Positions 6,781-12,818 of a stretch of DNA of 12,818 nt are shown here, piece by piece. Made by a program: the position numbers and the translations under genes. Every line of letters begins with the position of its first letter. The stretch's first letter is position 1. The DNA is from CAYUPY01 sp964446595. GTDB taxonomy: Bacteria > Patescibacteriota > Dojkabacteria > J137 > JAEUSD01. The stretch spans positions 1 through 12,818 of the forward strand of contig CAYUPY010000040.1 in the NCBI GenBank assembly GCA_964446595.1, written 5' to 3'. The notes beneath the pieces are model-generated. The model saw only the letters and a program-made list of their open reading frames with translations. It ran no database searches and was not told the origin of the DNA.

Positions 6781-7638
6781 GTGAGCTATAAGGTAAATGA
6801 ATTACAATTCGATGAGTTCGGCAGAATTAACGGCATTCTAGCAGTTAACAAGCCTGTGGGTATTACTTCACATGATGTCGTAGCTCAGCTACGTAAAATA
6901 CTCAACACCCGTAAGATAGGCCATGCTGGCGCACTGGACCCTTTTGCTAGCGGTGTACTCATTACACTCATAGGAAAGGCCACAAAACTAGCAAACAAGT
7001 TTATTGATAGCGATAAAGAGTATTTATGCACCCTTCTATTTGGGATCAACACTGATTCAGGGGATCCAGAGGGCAAGATCTTAAAGCATGATTTTGAGGC
7101 AGCTAATCAAGTAACCGCCGATGCACTTGTTAATGTTTTCTCTAACTTTCAACCCGGTTACGAACAATTTGTGCCTGTCTATAGTTCAATTAAGGTAAAT
7201 GGACAAAAATTACGGGTTCTAGCTCGACAAACTGACAATCATGAAGTTATCCAAGAAGGGGATAAACGTTTTGCTTTGTTCCACAAGGGTGAGGCAAGTG
7301 AAACCTCATCAACATTGAAGGTGGAAATCCCTAGCCACTACAGAAAAATCCCAGAAATAGAACTAGAAGAACTTGGTCATACTAACCTTAGTGAAACAGT
7401 GTTTTACAAACAGATTCCTAAAGACGTGTCTTTGCCATCAGCCACAATACGAGTCTCCTGCTCAAAAGGAACCTATATCCGCACGCTTGCCGAAGATATC
7501 GGAGCAGCTTTACCAATTCCTACTCCAACTGTACTGATTGGTCTAGAACGATCCAGAGTGGACCGTATCCCACTTAAGCACACCCTTACTTTGGAAGAGG
7601 TGAAGCACCGTTATGCCACCAAAGCCAACTCTTTGTAA
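6781..7638 (+). CDS. truB: tRNA pseudouridine(55) synthase TruB
   Basis: TruB converts U55 of the tRNA T-loop to pseudouridine. Numbered from GTG 6781 (285 residues), it shows the N-terminal INGILAVNKPVGITSHDVV region (16-34), the catalytic aspartate D53 in GHAGALDPFASGVL, PVYSSIKVNGQKL (132-144), and the C-terminal KGTYIRTLAEDIG (229-241). Between VLARQ and IRVSCSKG there are about 70 residues where E. coli TruB has about 25, so the protein carries an extra segment of about 45 residues. An ATG at 6739 would add 14 residues. I prefer 6781 because the conserved region starts soon after it, an extended -10-like element is spaced correctly, and 6739 leaves only 13 bases to the divergent gene; 6739 remains possible. 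Its 3' end overlaps the convergent gene by 53 bases. Confidence 0.92.
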   Translation: MSYKVNELQFDEFGRINGILAVNKPVGITSHDVVAQLRKILNTRKIGHAGALDPFASGVLITLIGKATKLANKFIDSDKEYLCTLLFGINTDSGDPEGKILKHDFEAANQVTADALVNVFSNFQPGYEQFVPVYSSIKVNGQKLRVLARQTDNHEVIQEGDKRFALFHKGEASETSSTLKVEIPSHYRKIPEIELEELGHTNLSETVFYKQIPKDVSLPSATIRVSCSKGTYIRTLAEDIGAALPIPTPTVLIGLERSRVDRIPLKHTLTLEEVKHRYATKANSL

Positions 7639-9226
7639 GCAACGCCTTTACTGGACTTATAAGTTCCCAACAAGTAAGTATAGCTAACACCAAGGCTACA
7701 AAAACCCTCACGCCCAGCCTTACCAACACTGTTCGATTAAACTTTAAAATATCTGAGTAACTACGCTCACTAGTTGCTAAGTATTCAAGCCTAGGCTCCC
7801 ACGTATTAAGCGAAGGAAGCTGGGCTAAAGCCGCCTCGGAATTAGTACTGCTAGTTTCAACATCTGCTTTTTCATTTTTAATTGGAGCCAACTCTTTATT
7901 AGGCTTCTCCTCCTTTAACGTTGTCTGTATCTGCAGGCTGTTAGCAGCTCCAGGAGTAGGTCTAGCCACGGGTAATATATCACCACTGATATTTGTCCCC
8001 CAGCCCTGCCCCTTATCCGTATCTGAATACGTAAATTCATGAATCACCCTGCCAGCAAAGTCTTTAAGCTGTAGACTGTCACCTCCATTATTGAGTGTTA
8101 CTCCTGTGGGTATTACCTGGATAAACCCTCCTGCTGGAACCGTAAGATTTTTTAGCATCATGGACTTACTTGTATCACTTATACTCCACCCCCAAAGACT
8201 TTGTGCCTGTTTACCGTTATTCTGAATCTCTACCCACTCGTCTTCTGAGGTTTGGGGTGAGGGGTATACCTCACTAATCCGCATTTCTGAAGTTGCTGAC
8301 GCTAAAATATTGTTACTACCCGGTGTAGGTTGGAACTTTGGCAACCACACTTGCTCTATTAAACCAAGGCTGTAGCCAGCAATCGTATCGTCATACTGCA
8401 AGCTGTGTTGTAGATTTGACTGATAAAATACTTCCAGGTCCACGCTACAGCTGCTAGGTTGCCCACAATCAGGAAGCTGATTCGAAGAGCCTAGCTCTAT
8501 AGTGGCTAGTTGGCCAGGAGGAATCCTAGCTGAACTTATTTCCTTCACTGCCAGCCTCTCACCATTTACTATTACCTCAACATCGTTGCGACCCAAGTCA
8601 ATTTTGCTGGCACTGATATTACGAACCTCTATCCACTCTCCTCCGTAAGTGGGTGACGGATAGATTTCATTAATCATTAGCACTTTAGGCAGCTTAGTGG
8701 CCTCACATTCTTGTTGATAATCAAATTTCCACAAGGTATGTTGTGCAGACTTAACAAGCAAATTGCAATTATCGCCACTCAACTTCCAACTTACATTCGC
8801 ATCGGTATTGGCATATTTAAGTATGTGTCCTGGGACTTCTGGACCACTGTCGACTTTTTTTAAACTTATTTCTAAACCACCATTGGGTAAACTAATCGGT
8901 AGTTTGACAAGCATATCCGAAGCTTCTAGTTCATTATATACGGCAAGGAATTTTTCAACATCTTTAGTGAGTACTGCTACCTGCTTAGGCTCTAGCTTTA
9001 GGCTGGGAAGCAAAGTGTTGTTTATTGTCCACTCATTTAAGTTGAGGTCCGTTTCAGAATAGTTATAAACTTCTAACCATTCTGTGGCATCTGCAGGCGT
9101 ATCAGGGTTTGGGAAAACCTCTGTCACAAGTAACTGAGCCTGGATCGGCACAGCAAAAAAAGTCAGCAGGACGCAACCTAACAACATAATTGAGAGTGCA
9201 AGAAAAATGGGCATGTTTTTATTCAT
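7586..9226 (-). CDS. Exported, membrane-anchored protein with three lamin-tail-like domains
   Basis: A 546-residue surface protein. It has a signal peptide with likely cleavage near residue 30 (PIQA). Three modules with the lamin-tail (LTD) pattern follow, opening VTEVFPNP (about 34), INEIYPSP (about 185) and ISEVYPSP (about 317). Each is followed by the signature TEWLEVYN, GEWIEVRN or DEWVEIQN; the third ends with RPTPGAAN. A charged linker (about 436-460) leads to one membrane segment (about 498-520) and a short tail. LTD modules are Ig-like beta-sandwiches in bacterial exported proteins; I see no nuclease or sortase motif, so the partner is unknown. ATG 9226 is chosen over TTG 9232 because TGAAATAAT ends exactly 6 bases before it and no Shine-Dalgarno exists. 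It follows the M23 peptidase gene by 51 bases. Confidence 0.85.
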   Translation of the reverse strand: MNKNMPIFLALSIMLLGCVLLTFFAVPIQAQLLVTEVFPNPDTPADATEWLEVYNYSETDLNLNEWTINNTLLPSLKLEPKQVAVLTKDVEKFLAVYNELEASDMLVKLPISLPNGGLEISLKKVDSGPEVPGHILKYANTDANVSWKLSGDNCNLLVKSAQHTLWKFDYQQECEATKLPKVLMINEIYPSPTYGGEWIEVRNISASKIDLGRNDVEVIVNGERLAVKEISSARIPPGQLATIELGSSNQLPDCGQPSSCSVDLEVFYQSNLQHSLQYDDTIAGYSLGLIEQVWLPKFQPTPGSNNILASATSEMRISEVYPSPQTSEDEWVEIQNNGKQAQSLWGWSISDTSKSMMLKNLTVPAGGFIQVIPTGVTLNNGGDSLQLKDFAGRVIHEFTYSDTDKGQGWGTNISGDILPVARPTPGAANSLQIQTTLKEEKPNKELAPIKNEKADVETSSTNSEAALAQLPSLNTWEPRLEYLATSERSYSDILKFNRTVLVRLGVRVFVALVLAILTCWELISPVKALLTKSWLWWHNGASPLPK

Positions 9227-9231
9227 GCCCA
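9203..9231 (-). terminator. Possible intrinsic terminator overlapping the lamin-tail gene start codon
   Basis: On the minus strand TGGGCATG (9224-9231) pairs perfectly with CATGCCCA (9208-9215) across an 8-nt A-rich loop, and TTTTTC follows directly. The stem is short for a terminator. It could end transcripts reading through from the M23 gene. A leaderless transcript starting at 9226 would lack the first five bases of the stem and so escape it. Confidence 0.4.
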
Positions 9232-9232
9232 A

Positions 9233-9241
9233 ATTATTTCA
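9233..9241 (-). promoter_or_regulatory. Extended -10-like element (TGAAATAAT) for the lamin-tail gene
   Basis: TGAAATAAT on the minus strand ends 6 bases before ATG 9226, with AATAAT matching 5 of 6 consensus positions after a TGn. No good -35 is seen. The upstream region instead holds a 12-bp palindrome. It predicts leaderless transcription. Confidence 0.45.
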
Positions 9242-9245
9242 ATCG

Positions 9246-9257
9246 TCGGTTAACCGA
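9246..9257. promoter_or_regulatory. 12-bp perfect palindrome TCGGTTAACCGA, candidate operator
   Basis: The palindrome lies in the 51-base gap between the M23 and lamin-tail genes, starting 7 bases upstream of the -10-like element, in the spacer and -35 zone. It has no loop and no following T-run, so an operator is more likely than a terminator. Protein binding is inference. Confidence 0.35.
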
Positions 9258-9277
9258 AAGTTAAGTCTTTGTATATT

Positions 9278-10540
9278 CTAGTAGCTAGAAAGGTGCCAAT
9301 AACCAGTTTTAAAACGCTCTCTACAACTAGGCTTTTCACAGATGATGATGTATAAAGCCCCAAAACTATCTACGCCCTTATACAAATACCCATCATGGGC
9401 AGCAAACACAGGAGCATTGTGGGATGGGTGAGCAATGTCAATTGCCCTGTGGAAACTACAATAACCCCAACCAGAAATACACCTACTGCCATACCCGCTT
9501 GTATAGTAAAAAGTGCCCTGTAATGGCCAGCTTAATGTACCGTTACCACCACAATTACCAAATCTACCTGCTGGTACGAACTGACAAGGATTATAGGACT
9601 GCCCGTTAAATTCTACCGAGAAATGCACATGCGGCCCGGTAGCCAGACCGGTAGCACCCTGACGGCCGATCATGGTTCCCCTTACAACGTAAGTCCCGTT
9701 GCCAATAGGGTTAAATGAGTTAAAGATAGCTTGCCTAATCCGTTCGGCCTCTGCTTGCTTACGGGCTTCTTCTTCAGACATAGAATTGAGCTGGTTTTGC
9801 AAGCCATTCACCTGGCCTTGTACTGAATACAAAGCTCCATAGTATTTATTCATATCCTCTTTTACTTTGGCCTGCTTCTCTTTTAATTCTGATCTTTGTT
9901 CCTCAATCACCTCTTTATCTTTAGCTAACTGTATTTTTTTGGCAGCTAGTTGCTCTTGATCGTATTCTAATTGAGCTTTTTGTTCAACAACCTCAAGCAT
10001 TACTTCATTTGTGCGTTTTTGCAGTAATTGTCTGTATTGAGAAGCCTTAAAATACTCATTAATATCATCAGCAGTCAGGATACTTTCTTCTGTGGGTCGA
10101 TTAAGTCTGTAGTCACGATAACCTGATCTAAGTCGATCCGAGGTAACCTCTTCAAGGCTACCAATCTCTTCTAATCTTAGAGTGATTATTTTTTCTTTAT
10201 CGTCAATCTGCCTTTCCAGCAACTTGATACTCACCTCTAGCTCTTCAATTTCTAATTCCAACTCCGCTACATCTAACTGCAAAGTCTCTAATTCCGCTTG
10301 TAGTTTGCCAATCTCTCCGGAATATCCGTTTACACGCCTTTGATTGGCATCAATCTGGCTTTGAAGATCACCTTTCTGATTTCGAATCTTAGCCAGCTCG
10401 TCTTCAATTTCTCGTAATTCATCCTGTAAAGAAGCCTGAACCACTTGAGGACGAATCCCTAGCCCAGGTGAAATAGTAAGTGAGAAAATAAATACGGCTA
10501 CCGCAATCACCTTTATGAGGTTTCTGACAGATTTTGGCAT
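9278..10540 (-). CDS. Exported coiled-coil M23 peptidoglycan hydrolase with apparently permuted catalytic domain
   Basis: A predicted cell-wall endopeptidase of the EnvC/PcsB/CwlO-like architecture, probably activated by FtsEX encoded just upstream. It has 420 residues: signal peptide (cleavage near VQA at 37), long coiled coil (about 38-130 and 165-275), then the M23 domain. The usual C-terminal half comes first, with GTMIGRQGATG (288-298) and TGPHVHF (H304, H306). The usual N-terminal half follows, with WPLQGTFYYTSGYGSR (338-353), HRAIDIA (H364, D368), VFAAHDGYLYKG, and YWHLS (H416), ending four residues later. All five residues expected for zinc binding and catalysis are present in rotated order. 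Six cysteines (319, 330, 354, 361, 401, 406) may form disulfides. The frame is continuous, so this is not a frameshift. ATG 10540 opens directly onto the signal peptide and lacks a Shine-Dalgarno. Confidence 0.9.
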   Translation of the reverse strand: MPKSVRNLIKVIAVAVFIFSLTISPGLGIRPQVVQASLQDELREIEDELAKIRNQKGDLQSQIDANQRRVNGYSGEIGKLQAELETLQLDVAELELEIEELEVSIKLLERQIDDKEKIITLRLEEIGSLEEVTSDRLRSGYRDYRLNRPTEESILTADDINEYFKASQYRQLLQKRTNEVMLEVVEQKAQLEYDQEQLAAKKIQLAKDKEVIEEQRSELKEKQAKVKEDMNKYYGALYSVQGQVNGLQNQLNSMSEEEARKQAEAERIRQAIFNSFNPIGNGTYVVRGTMIGRQGATGLATGPHVHFSVEFNGQSYNPCQFVPAGRFGNCGGNGTLSWPLQGTFYYTSGYGSRCISGWGYCSFHRAIDIAHPSHNAPVFAAHDGYLYKGVDSFGALYIIICEKPSCRERFKTGYWHLSSY

Positions 10541-10568
10541 AGTTTACATAGTTATAAAGTGCTATGTC

Positions 10569-10599
10569 AGTTTAGCATGCTATCCCCTTGCGCTGTCAA
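10569..10599 (-). promoter_or_regulatory. Candidate promoter for the M23 hydrolase gene (TTGACA / TGCTAAACT)
   Basis: In the 64-base gap after ftsX, a consensus TTGACA (10594-10599) is followed after 19 bases by TAAACT (10569-10574) carrying an extended TGC. The spacing is slightly long. It would give a leader of about 25 bases without a Shine-Dalgarno. A second hexamer, TATAAC, lies about 10 bases before the ATG and would give a near-leaderless transcript. Confidence 0.45.
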
Positions 10600-10604
10600 A
10601 ACTC

Positions 10605-11561
10605 TTATTTGATGTAACGCCGAATAGCAACATAGCTAATGAATCCGCCTAATAATCCACCTAGCAACGCCATCAATACGAAAATCCCAGCTATATCAAA
10701 TAACTGCAAAGTAGGTAAGTCAATACTGCGTGTCCACTCAGTAACTTGTTGAGCAAAAGCACCATCTGAATTATATTCAAACAATATCCACCAAACTATC
10801 CCAATAATTGTAGAGGAAACGGTAGCCCCCACCGCGCCATACACTGCACCTTCCAACACGTAAGGAGCCCGGATGTATGCCAGGCTTCCACCTACCAACT
10901 GCATCACCCCAATTTCTTCCATCCTATTATAAGTACGATACTCTACTGTCATTAAAATAAAGAAGAAGATAATTACGAACAAAAGGCTCATTAAACCAAT
11001 AGTCAGATAACGTATAGTGGAAAAAGTTTCAATTAGCCTTTCAATGTTTTCGTCGTCATAGCTCAAACGGATTGGAGGCTCTGTGACGTCATATTGCAGA
11101 TCTACCAACTCGCTATCAATGTCTTCTTGGATTTTATCTGCCACAATGTACACATCGTTTAAAGAAAACAGCCTGATTTCCAAACTGGAATCCAACTTCT
11201 TCTCTTCCTGTGCGGCTAAAGCAGCATTATTAATCGGATCTATGCCTAAAGTAGCGTCAAAGTAGTCTTGATAAGCTTGCTCTTCGTCAGTGTAGGTGAT
11301 CCCTTTGATTTCCGGGAACTGACTCCACTGATTTTGAAGATCTGTGATCAACTCAGGATCCGTGCCAACCTCAAAGAAAACCAGCATATTGTCACGCGTT
11401 TCGATGAATTGAATATAGTGTTCAAGTAAAAGTGCTAATCCGCCGAAGACAGTACCTACCAAAAACGCCACACTCATAACAGCAATTGAGGAAGATGCTA
11501 TCCATCCACTACGTTGAATCTGTTTCCATGTATTTTCAAAAACTCTTTTGGTCGTGCTCAT
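10605..11561 (-). CDS. ftsX: Cell division protein FtsX (permease-like subunit)
   Basis: FtsX is the membrane partner of the ATPase FtsE. The pair does not transport a substrate but transmits ATP hydrolysis to extracellular wall hydrolases at the division site. The 318 residues show a cytoplasmic N-terminus, a first membrane helix (about 22-46) and an extracellular domain (about 50-180) with the FtsX-type stretch VFFEVGTDPELITDL and YTDEEQAYQDYF. Three more helices follow (about 185-205, 233-262, 288-312). The cytoplasmic loop RMEEIGVMQLVGGSLAYIR (213-231) matches the FtsX/MacB coupling region. The length is usual for FtsX and too short for a MacB-type permease. The ATG overlaps the ftsE stop as ATGA (11558-11561), so translation is probably coupled. 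Confidence 0.93.
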   Translation of the reverse strand: MSTTKRVFENTWKQIQRSGWIASSSIAVMSVAFLVGTVFGGLALLLEHYIQFIETRDNMLVFFEVGTDPELITDLQNQWSQFPEIKGITYTDEEQAYQDYFDATLGIDPINNAALAAQEEKKLDSSLEIRLFSLNDVYIVADKIQEDIDSELVDLQYDVTEPPIRLSYDDENIERLIETFSTIRYLTIGLMSLLFVIIFFFILMTVEYRTYNRMEEIGVMQLVGGSLAYIRAPYVLEGAVYGAVGATVSSTIIGIVWWILFEYNSDGAFAQQVTEWTRSIDLPTLQLFDIAGIFVLMALLGGLLGGFISYVAIRRYIK

Positions 11562-12818
11562 TTTTTGCCTGTCAGATCTAATTTAATTTTCACTGCCCGA
11601 GATGGGTTTTCCGTTTTTGGTTCGGGTTCGGGTTCTGCTTTTACTTTTGCTTTTGGTTCTTGCGACTTCGAGACTTGTCGATCCTCAACTTCAATTTTTT
11701 CCTCTTCTTCAGCTATGAAGGCCTCTACAGCCTTAGCAATTTTACGCACATCATCCATATCGACCAGTTGTTCGTTAAACAACTGCTCTGGCCCTGCTGA
11801 TATTAGGTCTTCAATATCATTATACCCAGCAGAGTTAAGCCTCTCGCATAAATCTTGAGACAACTCCAAGTCCTGTAGTGGAATATTATCGGCATCTGCC
11901 ATGATTCTAAGCAATTTATGCGCTTCATCATTGTGTTTTTTATCCTGTGCGGTAGAAGCTTCTGATTGGCTACTCTGATCGTCCGAAGCTAAAATGGTAG
12001 TTAGGTTATCCATATTCTCTTCATCACTTTCGGCGCGAAATTTCTCTACGAACGAGTTACGGCGACGGCGAAACGGCCACACGTTTAAGCCAGATTTCTC
12101 TTCGCCGCCGCCCTTTTTGCTCAAACTTACTTTGATTGGACCACGACGCAAATCCTCACGGTGATGCTCAATATCTTCAATCTCTTCTGGGCTAAGGTCT
12201 GTTTTTTCGTAATATCCGTGTTTATCATCGCGAATTAAACGCCCACCTTCCATTTGGATCACACGTTTATTTAAAGTATTCACGATATCCGTACCATGTG
12301 TAGACATAATCACCGTCGTCCCCCAATTGTTAATTTTGGACAGAATTTGAACAATATCCCATGCCGCGGCTGGATCCAGGTTTCCAGTAGGCTCATCCGC
12401 GAGAAGCAGAATCGGATTGTTTACCAATGCTCTGGCAATTGCCACACGCTGCTGCTGACCGCCAGACAGCTCCTGCGGCTCATGCAGTAATCGATCCCCC
12501 AGGCCAACAGCTTGCAAAACATGCTCAGCTTTCTGCTGCTGTTCTGCAGCGGAAAGCCGGTTTTCCCGGTCGTAGAACATAGGCAGAGAGACATTTTGAA
12601 GTGCAGGGGTGCGGGGAAGCAGATTGTAGGTCTGAAAAATAAAACCCAGCTTTCGGTTCCGCAGGAAAGCCAATTCTTCAGGGGTAAGATGACTGACATT
12701 TTCTCCTTCTAGATAGTATTCACCAGACGTTGGGCTCATCAAGCATCCCAACACACTCATCAGGGTGCTTTTCCCTGAACCGGAAGGCCCCATGATAGCT
12801 ACAAATTCTCCTGACCTT
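11558..12818 (-). CDS. ftsE: Cell division ATP-binding protein FtsE with long C-terminal extension (5' end outside window)
   Basis: ABC ATPase driving FtsX. The frame is open to the right edge, so the true start is outside. Numbered from the methionine at 12793: Walker A GPSGSGKST (2-10), Q-loop Q54, signature LSGGQ (109-113), Walker B ILLLADE (128-134), H-loop H166. The end of the ATPase, KRVIQMEGGRLIRDDKHGYY (176-195), is FtsE-like. The first half (GCLMSPTSGEYYLEG, NLLPRTPALQNV) resembles MacB/LolD ATPases. The FtsX-type neighbour decides for FtsE. Where ordinary FtsE stops near 220-230 residues, this protein continues for about 210 more: a basic patch, an acidic low-complexity stretch, a helix-hairpin-helix-like segment (about 303-360) resembling the RNA polymerase alpha C-terminal domain, and a Pro/Glu/Lys-rich tail. 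The role of the extension is unknown. Confidence 0.9.
   Translation of the reverse strand, partial: RSGEFVAIMGPSGSGKSTLMSVLGCLMSPTSGEYYLEGENVSHLTPEELAFLRNRKLGFIFQTYNLLPRTPALQNVSLPMFYDRENRLSAAEQQQKAEHVLQAVGLGDRLLHEPQELSGGQQQRVAIARALVNNPILLLADEPTGNLDPAAAWDIVQILSKINNWGTTVIMSTHGTDIVNTLNKRVIQMEGGRLIRDDKHGYYEKTDLSPEEIEDIEHHREDLRRGPIKVSLSKKGGGEEKSGLNVWPFRRRRNSFVEKFRAESDEENMDNLTTILASDDQSSQSEASTAQDKKHNDEAHKLLRIMADADNIPLQDLELSQDLCERLNSAGYNDIEDLISAGPEQLFNEQLVDMDDVRKIAKAVEAFIAEEEEKIEVEDRQVSKSQEPKAKVKAEPEPEPKTENPSRAVKIKLDLTGKK

Noticed and set aside
7654..7663. ACTTATAAGT palindrome just past the truB stop as a bidirectional terminator
   Set aside because: It is a 10-bp AT-rich palindrome without a loop or T-run and lies inside the lamin-tail coding sequence.
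9227..9232. TTG at 9232 as start of the lamin-tail protein
   Set aside because: It adds two residues only, has no ribosome binding site, and lies inside the spacer between a well-placed extended -10-like element and ATG 9226.
9278..9700. M23 motif order explained by a frameshift or two partial domains
   Set aside because: The frame is continuous, each motif occurs once, and the stop comes directly after YWHLSSY with only 51 bases before the next gene.
11558..12818. MacB/LolD-type macrolide or lipoprotein exporter
   Set aside because: The ATPase end and the four-helix 318-residue partner with an FtsX-type extracellular domain fit FtsEX better, and the wall hydrolase follows.

Overview
The window reads as a compact, moderately AT-rich bacterial chromosome. 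It has nine protein genes, all but one on the minus strand, with gaps of about 12 to 64 bases. I see no RNA gene, mobile element or CRISPR array, and no gene-free stretch over 300 bases. The genetic code looks standard: TGA ends ftsE, and TAA and TAG end other genes. Tight packing, a Gram-positive-like LPxTG protein, an exported lamin-tail-domain protein, a DUF11 protein and FtsEX together suggest a Patescibacteria/CPR-type monoderm. That assignment is inference; no marker gene here proves it.

Layout in minus-strand transcription order, from the right edge: ftsE (its 5' end lies beyond the window) and ftsX overlap by ATGA. They are followed by an exported coiled-coil M23 peptidase. Together these form a divisome-type module in which FtsEX would control a cell-wall hydrolase. 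Next comes a membrane-anchored protein with three lamin-tail-like domains, whose 3' end overlaps convergently with truB, the only plus-strand gene. Divergent from truB are a small exported, membrane-anchored protein, then recJ, cysS, a large DUF11 surface protein with an LPQTG sequence, and cca (its 3' end lies beyond the window). Information-processing genes (cca, cysS, recJ, truB) thus alternate with envelope genes.

The most unusual observations are four. (1) The M23 domain appears circularly permuted: the TGPHVHF half precedes the HxxxD and YxHLS half, and all five expected active-site residues are present. (2) FtsE carries a long C-terminal extension with a segment resembling the helix-hairpin-helix C-terminal domain of RNA polymerase alpha. 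(3) Most genes have a -10-like hexamer, often with an extended TGn, exactly 5 or 6 bases before the start codon and no Shine-Dalgarno sequence, which predicts leaderless mRNAs. For the lamin-tail gene, that leaderless start sits inside a possible terminator hairpin. (4) recJ contains two perfect palindromes, each with 12-bp arms and a 3-nt loop, inside conserved coding sequence.
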